The translations under genes and the position numbers were made by a program. Positions 16,737 through 24,115 of a DNA stretch of 64,000 bases are shown one piece after another. Every line of letters begins with the position of its first letter. The stretch's first letter is position 1. Location: the NCBI GenBank assembly GCA_964498395.1, contig CAZCHE010000002.1, positions 1 through 64,000 on the forward strand, in the 5' to 3' direction. The stretch comes from Parapedobacter sp964498395. GTDB lineage: Bacteria; Bacteroidota; Bacteroidia; Sphingobacteriales; Sphingobacteriaceae. The notes below the pieces were generated by a model that saw nothing but the letters and a program-made list of their open reading frames with translations, searched no databases and was not told where the DNA came from.

Positions 16737-17717
16737 TCATGATGGTTGATACTCCCTCGGCGATAGCCCATACCGCCCCTTAAAGGCCTTGCTGAAGTGG
16801 CTGTAGGTCCAGCAGACATAGCGGGCGGCTTGCGCCGGGGTATCGCCCGCATCCAGCATGCGCTTGGCCTGCGCCAGCTTTGCCTCGGAGATATAGGCAC
16901 CGATGCCACGGCCCACATGGGCCTTGAAGATGGCCCGCGCATACGAGTTAGACACCTTGAATCGCCAAGCCACCTGGCCGGTATCCACACCGCCGCCGCC
17001 GGCCACCGCCTCATCGATGTACCGCTGCATACGCGCCGCCAACTCGCGCGCACCTACCTGCCCATGGTGGCAGAGTTCCAGATCGTCGATGGCCTGGAAT
17101 AGCAACGACATGGCCAAGGCTTGGATGGCCGCATGCCGCCGCAGATAGGTGCGCCCGGGAGATCGCAGGAAATGCCGGATGGCTGCGGCCACCGCGCCAT
17201 CCATGGGCAATGCACTACTGTGCGCAATGCTGTCAAGCCTGCGCTTGAGCGCCTCCACCGGGGCATGGCCGAGCGCCAATTCGGGGCTGGGCTCCCGAAA
17301 TAGCACCCTGCCCTTCAGCACCACGTATAGGATGCGGTGGCGGCCCTGCCGAAACCGGCAACGATAACGCGCCGGAGGCAAGTAGCTGAGCAGGTATTGC
17401 CCCGCACGGAGGCGCAAGGCCTCTGCACGGCCTTCCCCGCCGATGGCCAATCGCCCTTCCAGCTGGTAAAAGCCATATAGGTCATGCACGGCACAACGGA
17501 TGGGGATGGCTACCCCGTCGCTGGCCTCCAGCTCCAGGCTGCATACGTAGGCATCATGGGTATCATAACCCTGCTCCACTAACGTGTATCCATCGCCCAC
17601 CCAGCAACGCACTTCCGCACCCGGCAATGCCTGCGCACTGCCGGCGATGGCCGCCTGTATGGCGGCGGCATCATGCACACGGGCATAAGGCTGGTCGATA
17701 TGGATGGGCAGCTGCAT
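16737..17717 (-). CDS. AraC-family transcriptional regulator
   Basis: 326 residues from the ATG at 17717; an in-frame ATG at 17786 would add 23 residues of no obvious fold. The C-terminal 100 residues form the paired HTH of AraC proteins: DTGQVAWRFKVSNSYARAIFKAHVGRGIGAYISEAKLAQAKRML, then AARYVCWTYSHFSKAFKGRYGLSPREY. The first helix-turn-helix is less typical than the second. The N-terminal 200 residues are beta-rich without a recognised ligand fold. It is divergent from the peptide/acyltransferase/kinase operon that begins at 18038, so it might regulate that operon, but no direct evidence is visible. Confidence 0.85.
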   Translation of the reverse strand: MQLPIHIDQPYARVHDAAAIQAAIAGSAQALPGAEVRCWVGDGYTLVEQGYDTHDAYVCSLELEASDGVAIPIRCAVHDLYGFYQLEGRLAIGGEGRAEALRLRAGQYLLSYLPPARYRCRFRQGRHRILYVVLKGRVLFREPSPELALGHAPVEALKRRLDSIAHSSALPMDGAVAAAIRHFLRSPGRTYLRRHAAIQALAMSLLFQAIDDLELCHHGQVGARELAARMQRYIDEAVAGGGGVDTGQVAWRFKVSNSYARAIFKAHVGRGIGAYISEAKLAQAKRMLDAGDTPAQAARYVCWTYSHFSKAFKGRYGLSPREYQPS

Positions 17718-18037
17718 GGGGAGAAGGGACAACGGTGAATGACGGATCATCCACCCGGTTGCTAACCTAGGGATCCACCCGGGCAATCCATACGGCGCTT
17801 ATGTGAAAGTTGCTTTTGGCTGCATGAATGCAATGAAAAGCTACGTGAATGCATTGACGACTAAAAATATGCTGCTCACGCCATGAAAGCATATTTCCAC
17901 GTACTTATTGCCGGAAAAGGAAGCAGAAAATGACAAGTTAGCACCGTCGACACGGATTGGTCCGGTGGTACCACCGGATTCAGGGGATTCCGAAAACCTG
18001 GGCAATAGAGTAGGATTGACCTTAAATCAGCTACACG
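17718..18037. other. Divergent intergenic region, araC and peptide operon
   Basis: This 320-bp stretch has no supported gene. It contains the related motifs GCATGAATGCAATG (about 17822) and CGTGAATGCATTGACG (about 17843), which could be binding sites for the divergent AraC protein, and the perfect palindrome at 17961-17978. Confidence 0.4.
17961..17978. promoter_or_regulatory. Perfect 18-bp palindrome upstream of the peptide ORF
   Basis: TCCGGTGGTACCACCGGA is a perfect palindrome 60 bp before the start of the 27-codon ORF. It could be a dimer-binding operator or an RNA hairpin in the leader. Confidence 0.45.
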
Positions 18038-18121
18038 ATGGAAGCATTAGAAATGGATGCATACGAACTCCTTTTTCCCGTCCTCGATGATGACGACAAA
18101 TGTGATTTCTTTTACCTCTAA
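18038..18121 (+). CDS. 27-residue peptide, candidate pheromone/RiPP precursor
   Basis: ATG-initiated frame of 27 codons. The N-terminal part is helical and acidic (ALEMDAYELLFPVL), followed by four aspartates (residues 17-20) and the hydrophobic C-terminus KCDFFYL with a single cysteine at residue 22. It is followed at once by a perfect hairpin and then by a soluble acyltransferase, a membrane histidine kinase and a LytTR regulator, all on the same strand. That order resembles autoinducing-peptide loci (agr, ComX), where a small precursor is modified and sensed by the adjacent kinase. Function is inference; no homologue can be named from sequence alone. Confidence 0.5.
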   Translation: MEALEMDAYELLFPVLDDDDKCDFFYL

Positions 18122-18124
18122 CAA

Positions 18125-18150
18125 GTAAGCCGGGGCACGCCCCGGCTTAC
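18125..18150 (+). terminator. Hairpin between peptide ORF and acyltransferase (attenuator-like)
   Basis: GTAAGCCGGGGC (18125-18136) and GCCCCGGCTTAC (18139-18150) are perfect 12-bp arms, 3 bp after the peptide stop codon. No T-tract follows, so it may be a partial terminator or an mRNA-stabilising hairpin, giving an excess of peptide mRNA over the downstream genes as is common for precursor peptides. Confidence 0.65.
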
Positions 18151-18168
18151 ATCAAACCCTAATCTGCC

Positions 18169-19029
18169 ATGCATGACCAATACCTTAACGAAAAACGACG
18201 TATCGAACACCATGCTGCCGGCCTTTCACTGGCCGCTAACGTGGCCACCTACCGAAAGTTTGCCTTGTTTACCACTAACCTGGGGATGGCATTGCCGGAA
18301 ATACCGGTGCGGCGGCATCTCCCGCTATTCAGGAAAGCCATTGCCAATCGGCAACTGTGCTTTCTGGACGAACGGTACCATGATGCCATCCCCTGGCACT
18401 GGCACGGCGGGCATCGGCTTGATTTCGATGGGCTGAGGCAGCGGCCAGCCGTCATCGGCACCTTCCATGTGGGCTCTTACCGGTTTATCAATCACCTCTT
18501 GGCTAAAAACGGCGTACCCATTACGCTACTGGTGTCCGATACCGTCCGCGAGCGGCAAGCTGCCCTATTCAAGCAGCAATGCCAAGCCCTGGGCATCCAT
18601 CACGATGCCTGCTCCCTGATATCGGCCGATCATCCGATGGCCGGGCTGCAAATCATGCGTGCCTTGAGCGCCGGCCGGACCCTGGTGGGCTATCTCGACG
18701 GCAACAAGGGATCGGCCAATCAGCAAAACGTGCATCAATTGCCTTTCCTTGATACAACCATTAACGTACGCATCGGCTTGGCGCAGTTGGCCATACGGGC
18801 CGGAGTGCCGTTCCATGGCATATTGGCCCTCCGTAAGCCAGACGGGGCACTATCACTATGGCAGAATCGGTCATTCCACTTCCGAAGGAAACATGACCAG
18901 CTCCAATCGGCAATCTCCGTGACCGAAGCGATGTATGCTGATCTGGCAGCCACCTTGCAAGATGAACCCTGGCAATGGGACCATTGGTATTACCTGCACG
19001 AGGCATTCCTGGAAGAAGCCATGGGATAA
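18169..19029 (+). CDS. LPLAT-superfamily acyltransferase-like protein, soluble
   Basis: 286 residues. The central part follows the LpxL/HtrB-type lysophospholipid acyltransferase pattern: AVIGTFHVGSYRFINHLL (catalytic-type H100), VPITLLVSDTVRERQ, then LSAGRTLVGYLDGNKGS, LPFLDTTINVRIGLAQLAIRAGVPFHGIL. Two differences from LpxL stand out. There is no N-terminal membrane anchor, and the acidic residue of the HX4(D/E) motif is R105. Inference: a cytoplasmic enzyme that acylates something other than lipid A, with the 27-residue peptide as the nearest candidate. Loss of the acid could also mean an altered or lost activity. The gene is 18 bp after the hairpin and 47 bp before the kinase gene. Confidence 0.7.
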   Translation: MHDQYLNEKRRIEHHAAGLSLAANVATYRKFALFTTNLGMALPEIPVRRHLPLFRKAIANRQLCFLDERYHDAIPWHWHGGHRLDFDGLRQRPAVIGTFHVGSYRFINHLLAKNGVPITLLVSDTVRERQAALFKQQCQALGIHHDACSLISADHPMAGLQIMRALSAGRTLVGYLDGNKGSANQQNVHQLPFLDTTINVRIGLAQLAIRAGVPFHGILALRKPDGALSLWQNRSFHFRRKHDQLQSAISVTEAMYADLAATLQDEPWQWDHWYYLHEAFLEEAMG

Positions 19030-19076
19030 TTTTTTTTCTTATAATTGTCGCTTCGACATTAACCATTCACTGCCTG

Positions 19077-20198
19077 ATGGAAAAAAAGTATACCAGGGTG
19101 TCTTATCCTGCCCGTTACCATTTGTATGTATTGCTGGGTTATGCATTGCTGGTGTTTGGCCTGAATATCATCGGGAACCCGAGCGTCAACGCCCTTGGGG
19201 TGATCCTGTTGATCGGGATTAACATAGCCGTTTTTTACTCCCTCAATGCGATTTTCGACCGGCTTTTCGCCAGTGTCAGCAAACGTTGGTTACTGGGGGT
19301 CCAGTTGCTCGCGCTCATGGCCATCTGGTATGCGTTCGTGTACGTGATGATCTATGTGCTATTCCCCGACCTGGGGAGCCAGTTATTCGGCGCAGGGCGC
19401 GAATTCCATTTGGGCAAGTATATCCGAAACCTCACGGTATACCTCGAGAAATCACTGATGGCCGTGGTGATCTATCAATACATCAAGCTGAACAAGGCCC
19501 GTGGCCTGGCCCTGCTGGACGAAAAGGAAAAAACCATCGTGCAGGAGCGGCAGCTGAAAGAAGCTGCGCAACGCGAGCTGGTGCTCGAGCGTGAAGCCCA
19601 GCGGGTAGAACGAGAAAACCAACGGCTATTGCTGGCGGCTTCGTCCAGCCAGCTGAAATCACACTGGTTACATGCCGTGACGGCTACGCTGCGCAAGGGT
19701 ATAAGGGATGGCATTAACGTGGAAACCCTATTCGATGGTTATACCGCGGTACTGAACTACTACTATCAACACGGGGGTACGGCGCACGCACAGGTGCTGC
19801 TGAAAACAGAGCTGCACTTGGCGCGGTTGATGCAGCAGCTTAACGAAGCGGTAAATGGAGGCCGGAAAACGTTTGTTATCCAGACGGGCGAACCACTGAT
19901 CGCCCGCCAGATCCCACCGTTTATCATCACCACGATCGTGGAAAATGCGTTCAAATTCGCAGACCAGTCCGACCCCCGGCAGCCCATCACGCTCACGGTG
20001 CACAGTACGCCGGCGAAGCTCACCATCGCCTGCCAAAACCAAATAGACCCAGCGAAAGTAGCCGCATCGCCGCCAAGCGGCGTCGGGCTGTATGGCGTGC
20101 AGCAACAACTGGACTACTTCGCGCCGTCTCGCCACAGCATTGCCATCAACAATGAAAACCGAGCTTATGGAATCACGATTACCATTTACTTTGAATAG
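19077..20198 (+). CDS. LytS-like sensor histidine kinase with divergent H-box
   Basis: 373 residues from the ATG at 19077; an upstream in-frame ATG lies inside the acyltransferase gene. Four membrane segments are visible (about 13-33, 38-60, 71-96, 116-138), then a coiled coil (140-190), the phosphoacceptor region and an ATPase domain with VENAFKFA (288-295, N-box) and GVGLYGVQQQL (336-346). The phosphoacceptor motif, normally NPHFLFN, is KSHWLHA (194-200; H196 retained). The family normally phosphorylates LytTR regulators, and one follows 29 bp downstream. The membrane part and context suggest it senses an extracellular or membrane ligand, perhaps the peptide encoded upstream. Confidence 0.85.
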   Translation: MEKKYTRVSYPARYHLYVLLGYALLVFGLNIIGNPSVNALGVILLIGINIAVFYSLNAIFDRLFASVSKRWLLGVQLLALMAIWYAFVYVMIYVLFPDLGSQLFGAGREFHLGKYIRNLTVYLEKSLMAVVIYQYIKLNKARGLALLDEKEKTIVQERQLKEAAQRELVLEREAQRVERENQRLLLAASSSQLKSHWLHAVTATLRKGIRDGINVETLFDGYTAVLNYYYQHGGTAHAQVLLKTELHLARLMQQLNEAVNGGRKTFVIQTGEPLIARQIPPFIITTIVENAFKFADQSDPRQPITLTVHSTPAKLTIACQNQIDPAKVAASPPSGVGLYGVQQQLDYFAPSRHSIAINNENRAYGITITIYFE

Positions 20199-20227
20199 CA
20201 TCTTATCACTTCCAATGATACACTACT

Positions 20228-20968
20228 ATGACAAAAACACGATTTAATTACATCATCATCGACGACAGTGCGGATGATACGAGTGCGCTGCAATGCCACC
20301 TCGACAAATTTGAAGAGCTGAAACTCCTGGCCACGTTTGGCGACCCGCAAGCGGGCAGGTCGTTTCTCATGAAAAACGATGTGGATTTCCTCTTCCTCGA
20401 CATCGATATGCCCGGGCTGAACGGCATCGAACTGCTACGCCTCATCCCCGATCCCCCCGTGACGGTCATTTGCACCGCCCATGCCGAATTCATGGCGCAG
20501 GGTTTCGAGCTGGAGGTGGTAGACTACCTGCTGAAACCCATCGCCTTCGATCGGTTGGTAAAGACAGTGCGACGCGCCAAGCGCAGGCTGGGCCAAGCCA
20601 GCGAATCCGATCCGGAGATCTATCACGATTACATCAACATCAACATCGGCAATGGAATCCGTAAGTTCATCCGCACCGATACCATCAATTACGTACGTGC
20701 CGCAAACCACCAATGCCGCCTATCGGTAGTGGATCCAAAAACCGGTGGGGAATCCATCATCCTAGCCAGGCAATCGTTTGGAAGTGTGGTGGACTACCTG
20801 TCGAAGAAGCATTTCTTTCCCGTTGACAGGAGTGGTGTGGTGGCACTTGATCGCATCAAGGAATTGCGCAGCAGCGGACATGTCCTGCTGAGTATCCCCA
20901 ATGATAAAATGGTCAGCATCACCAAGGCCAACCTGGCTAAACTGCGTAAACTGACAGGGAGCGATTAA
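20228..20968 (+). CDS. LytTR-family response regulator
   Basis: 246 residues. Receiver domain 5-125 with the acidic pair D12/D13, phosphoacceptor D58 (FLFLDIDMPG) and K103 (DYLLKP). LytTR DNA-binding domain about 145-243 (GNGIRKFIRTDTINYVRAANHQC, FFPVDRSGVVALDRIKEL). LytTR proteins bind two 9-bp direct repeats one or two turns apart. It is the natural partner of the kinase 29 bp upstream. Its gene ends in a 3-bp overlap with the convergent small gene at 20965. Confidence 0.93.
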   Translation: MTKTRFNYIIIDDSADDTSALQCHLDKFEELKLLATFGDPQAGRSFLMKNDVDFLFLDIDMPGLNGIELLRLIPDPPVTVICTAHAEFMAQGFELEVVDYLLKPIAFDRLVKTVRRAKRRLGQASESDPEIYHDYININIGNGIRKFIRTDTINYVRAANHQCRLSVVDPKTGGESIILARQSFGSVVDYLSKKHFFPVDRSGVVALDRIKELRSSGHVLLSIPNDKMVSITKANLAKLRKLTGSD

Positions 20969-21207
20969 CGGTGCACATCAATAAGATGTAGCCGATGGTG
21001 ATGGGTAAGGAAGGCCATAAACTCTTCATGGCATAGGGGTAAGTACCCCGGTGTTTCCAATAGCTCGGCAAGTGGGTGTACGACAATATCTCCGATGGTT
21101 TCCCATCCGTAAGCATGGCAGTACGACACGAAATGATCACTGAAACCATCGGTGGCAACCGGAAGCTTTAATAATTCGTTTGTGGTGATGAAGGGAGTAG
21201 TGGCCAT
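20965..21207 (-). CDS. Small hypothetical protein, RNAP alpha-CTD-like helices
   Basis: 80 residues without signal or membrane segment. The pattern GWETIGDIVVHPLAELLETPGYLPLCHEEFMAFL recalls the helix-hairpin-helix of RNA polymerase alpha C-terminal domains and of related small Bacteroidota proteins of unknown role. It converges on the LytTR gene and overlaps its stop codon. It may be a small regulator; no partner is known. Confidence 0.55.
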   Translation of the reverse strand: MATTPFITTNELLKLPVATDGFSDHFVSYCHAYGWETIGDIVVHPLAELLETPGYLPLCHEEFMAFLTHHHRLHLIDVHR

Positions 21208-21460
21208 AAAAAAACGCGGGTTGTCCTGAAAGGTATCAAGGCAACGCTAATCGCCCGTACTCCATAACCGACCAAACCCGCGCGTAACGCGGGCGATCAG
21301 TCTATTTAACCTTGGAGTAAGTATTTATTTAGCGTTTTTTGATACCCAGATAAACAGCTGTCGCTTTAATCCAATATGTTTAATCGTCCTATATCAATAG
21401 CACTTCTTTTAGTTATTAATCACATTTAGTCAATCAACACAAAGATACCAAAATTTACCG

Positions 21461-21817
21461 ATGGAAAAAGATAGCTACCACATCCGAACCACACTGGAAG
21501 ACATACACCGGCTCATGGAAGAGCTGGTGGCGCTGCAACGGGATAACCCGCAGTGCTGCCGGGCGGTGGCACTGCCGCTTCCCGAGCCGCCTGTATCCAA
21601 ACCTGAGCCGGAAAGCCCGCCCAGGGAACATTACCAGGAAAGCGAACTGATGACCATAAAAGAAGCTATTCGCTATCTCCGCGCCAGCCGTTGGAAGATA
21701 GACGACATGCGCCGGCGGGGTATCCTGCAAACGCTGCGCGACCGGCGGAATGTCCGCCTCATTCGGGCCCAGGTGGAGGCCGCCCGCCAATGGAGCGTCA
21801 ACAAAGGACGGATCTGA
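21461..21817 (+). CDS. Excisionase/MerR-like HTH protein
   Basis: 118 residues. The N-terminal 60 residues are helical, then proline- and glutamate-rich. The C-terminal half (about 62-115) has LMTIKEAIRYLRASRWKIDDMRRRGILQTLRDRRNVRLIRAQVEAA, the winged-helix pattern of excisionase and terminase-small-subunit-like proteins of phages and mobile elements. It is the first gene of the phage-like cassette and lies immediately upstream of the 21-bp array, so it is a candidate binder of that array. Confidence 0.65.
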   Translation: MEKDSYHIRTTLEDIHRLMEELVALQRDNPQCCRAVALPLPEPPVSKPEPESPPREHYQESELMTIKEAIRYLRASRWKIDDMRRRGILQTLRDRRNVRLIRAQVEAARQWSVNKGRI

Positions 21818-21828
21818 GCGGAAACCCG

Positions 21829-22332
21829 CCGAATAGGGTACGCCTACACGGCAAAAGCACACACCTTATCCCCAATGGCATACCACATCGGCCCACCGTG
21901 GTACCACGGTGCACCGGCGGTTTATGGCAGATGGCCCGGGCCATACCACGATGGCTTAACGGCATATCCTTGCCGGCCATCGGCACACCCCGGTGTACGG
22001 CAAGCATACCCCGCTGGGCCACATCCTGATACTTCCGGTCCAATGGGATACCACCGGCGGGCGAAAGGAGATACAAGCGGCCCGCCGGCATATCCTTTCG
22101 CCATGTCGGTGTACACCGATGCCCCGCCGGCATAAGGCGAAGCTGCGTTGACGGATGCAGTTGGTCCGAAAGCATATCCCAACCCCCTGTCAGCATATAC
22201 TTTCCGCCCCGGTCGGTACCGAAGCCGGCCGGAAGCATACGCTTGTGGGGTGCCGCGGTACATCGCCGGGGCAAAGGGGTATGCCTTTCGCGCGCCAGGG
22301 TATGCTCCCAGCCTTTCGGCATATCCCGAAAC
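21829..22332. repeat. Degenerate tandem array, 24 units of exactly 21 bp
   Basis: A TA dinucleotide in the context GGCATAyCC / GGGTATGCC / GGTACC recurs at 21839 + 21n. TA is exactly in phase in 19 of 24 units (21839, 21881, 21902, 21923, 21944, 21965, 22007, 22049, 22091, 22112, 22133, 22175, 22196, 22217, 22238, 22259, 22280, 22301, 22322). Units at 21860 and 21986 have CA, those at 22028 and 22070 are shifted by 2 bp, and 22154 has lost it. There is no net indel over 484 bp. The core is roughly palindromic and the spacing equals two helical turns. Because 21 is a multiple of 3, long frames with tyrosine every seventh residue appear on both strands; neither is supported as a gene by start, family or context. 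Confidence 0.85.
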
Positions 22333-22578
22333 ACCCAGCCTTTGCATGGTCTTGCACGGTAAACCATCCTTTTTTGTACGGCTTTGCACGGCTTTGCTTG
22401 GAAATTCGACCAACCCGCGCATTCATCCGAATTTGGTGGAGCAAACACAAAATGAATACCCATGGCAACACAGGCTAACCCCATACGCGCAGGGCCGGTC
22501 AGCTCCCGCAACGCATAGACCAGGCGGATGTATCCGCCAACAACAACAAGATCCATTAACAAAGAAAAACGACAGAAA

Positions 22579-23211
22579 ATGAGACAGAAAAAAGTATACA
22601 CGGACTATAGTGATTGGTCAAACGACGCATTGGCCACACTCGGCGGCCGTACCGTGGAATTCATGACGAACAACCCCAATTTCCCTGACGTGGTGCCTGA
22701 TATGGCTACTTACACCGCGCTGGTAACCGACTATAGGCAAAAACTGGAGATTGCCAAAAACCGGGGGAGCCTGGTGGAGGTGACGGCCAAAAACAAGGCG
22801 CGGACAGCATTGCTCAAGTGCATGAAGCAATGGGCGTTTTACGTGAACATCACGGCAGACGGTGATGCAAACATGCTGGCCAGTTCGGGCTTCATCCTGG
22901 CGGGAGACCCGCAGGCGTTGCGGATACCGCATACCCCGCTGTTTGCGCGGCTGGACGACGGCGAAAAGAGTGGTGAGCTGAATCTCCGTTTTGAGGCCAT
23001 CGCCAATGCGTGGGAGTATGAGTATCAGATCGCTGAGGAGACTGGGGACGATGGGGAGCCCTTGTGGGGAGAGCTGCTCGCCACCACGCAATCCCTGCGA
23101 AACCCGGTGCGGCCCACGGTACCGGGAAAACGGTACTACGCCCGTGTTCGGTCGCGCAACGGCAAGGGGGTAAGCGATTGGAGTGCGGTAGCCGCTCAAT
23201 ACGCCCGGTAA
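22579..23211 (+). CDS. Phage-like protein with C-terminal fibronectin type III-like domain
   Basis: 210 residues from the ATG at 22579; an in-frame ATG at 22528 is an alternative. The N-terminal 110 residues are helical (DMATYTALVTDYRQKLEIAKNR). The C-terminal 90 residues are a fibronectin type III-like fold (LNLRFEAIANAWEYEYQIAEE, PGKRYYARVRSRNGKGVSDWSAVAA). Proteins of this layout occur in small phage-derived or defective-prophage cassettes of Bacteroidota. Function is unknown; display or adhesion is possible. Confidence 0.65.
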   Translation: MRQKKVYTDYSDWSNDALATLGGRTVEFMTNNPNFPDVVPDMATYTALVTDYRQKLEIAKNRGSLVEVTAKNKARTALLKCMKQWAFYVNITADGDANMLASSGFILAGDPQALRIPHTPLFARLDDGEKSGELNLRFEAIANAWEYEYQIAEETGDDGEPLWGELLATTQSLRNPVRPTVPGKRYYARVRSRNGKGVSDWSAVAAQYAR

Positions 23212-23226
23212 ACCAGCTACCTGGCC

Positions 23227-23712
23227 ATGATACAAACGGTTATACCCACCCCTGCCCGCCATGGTGGCGGGCAGGGTATGCTGGAGCTTTGCTTGCGCCG
23301 CACCTATGCCCCGGCTGGCACAAACGGCAAGTTACTGTTAGGCGACAAACCGGTCTGCTACACCATCGAGCTGCCGTGGCGAGTAAACCGGCGCAATGCC
23401 AGTTGCATCCCCGAGGGGCGCTACCGGCTGGCACTATACCCGTCCCGGCGCTTCGGGATGTGCATCACACTGCTGGATGTGCCCGGCCGCAGCGGCATCC
23501 TCATCCACGCCGCAAACGATGCGGCCACGGAGCTACAGGGATGCATCGCCCCGGTGACCAAACTCACCGGCCCCGGCAAGGGGATGTACAGCCGCGTGGC
23601 ACTGGAACGCTTGGAAAACATCGCCATGCCCGTACTGGAAGCGGGGGAAACAGTGTGGCTGGAGGTCGTGAGTGGGCCGATCCGCGCATCAGCAAATCCG
23701 CAGAATCGCTGA
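23227..23712 (+). CDS. DUF5675-family protein
   Basis: 161 residues. The core reads CIPEGRYRLALYPSRRFG, then SGILIHAANDAATELQGCI (H and C conserved) and SRVALERL. This is the DUF5675 pattern, which resembles the His...Cys arrangement of L,D-transpeptidase-like folds and is found in Bacteroidota phage lysis regions. It probably acts on peptidoglycan or is derived from such an enzyme. Its last seven codons are made from the first copy of a tandem repeat. Confidence 0.7.
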   Translation: MIQTVIPTPARHGGGQGMLELCLRRTYAPAGTNGKLLLGDKPVCYTIELPWRVNRRNASCIPEGRYRLALYPSRRFGMCITLLDVPGRSGILIHAANDAATELQGCIAPVTKLTGPGKGMYSRVALERLENIAMPVLEAGETVWLEVVSGPIRASANPQNR

Positions 23713-23890
23713 TAGGCTGAACTGCTGAATCGCAAATCCGCAGAATCGCTGATAGGCTGAACTGCTGAATCGCAAATCCGCGAATCCGCGAATCCGCAAA
23801 TCCGCGAATCCGCAAATAAGCAAATCAGCAAATCCGCGAATAAGCAAATCAGCAAATCCGCGAATCCGCAAATCCGCGAATAAGCAAATA
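23692..23890. repeat. Tandem repeats: 40 bp x2, then about 15 units of 8 bp
   Basis: Two perfect 40-bp copies (23692-23731 and 23732-23771) are followed by a run of 8-bp units of the form CGCAAATC / CGCGAATC / AGCAAATA up to about 23890. The first copy contains the stop codon of the DUF5675 gene. The run ends just before the next start codon (23897). Confidence 0.85.
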
Positions 23891-23896
23891 AAAAAC

Positions 23897-24115
23897 ATGA
23901 AAGAAAAAGAAACCGTCGGCAACCCCACAGTGGGGAAACCGACCATTTACGAGAAAATCAAAGAAACACTGGCCGTGGCCAGCCAACTCATCATCGCCTC
24001 ACCGCTGAAGCTGCCGCCCAAGGTGGTAGCCGTGGCCAAATACCTCGCCCTGGCGCTGGGCGTACTGGAAGCCGTGGAAGGCGCGGCGGGGAAAGGGGAA
24101 GACGATGAAAGCTAG
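23897..24115 (+). CDS. Small hypothetical protein of the phage-like cassette
   Basis: 72 residues: polar N-terminus, then a mostly hydrophobic stretch (about 28-62: ASQLIIASPLKLPPKVVAVAKYLALALGVLEAVEGAAG) and an acidic tail. It could be a membrane-active holin- or spanin-like protein, but this is inference. Its stop overlaps the start of the next gene by 11 bp. Confidence 0.55.
   Translation: MKEKETVGNPTVGKPTIYEKIKETLAVASQLIIASPLKLPPKVVAVAKYLALALGVLEAVEGAAGKGEDDES

Noticed and set aside
17908..18090. 60-codon plus-strand frame overlapping the 27-codon peptide ORF
   Set aside because: It spans the 18-bp palindrome and has a random-looking sequence; the short ORF followed by a hairpin is the better candidate, though neither is proven.
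21829..22332. CRISPR array
   Set aside because: The period is only 21 bp with an 8-9 bp degenerate core; there are no repeat/spacer units and no cas genes.
22148..22582. 144-codon plus-strand frame after the middle of the 21-bp array
   Set aside because: Its apparent openness follows from the 21-bp period, and it overlaps the start of the fibronectin-like gene in another frame.
23692..23890. CRISPR-like array
   Set aside because: The units are contiguous 8-bp and 40-bp tandem repeats without unique spacers.
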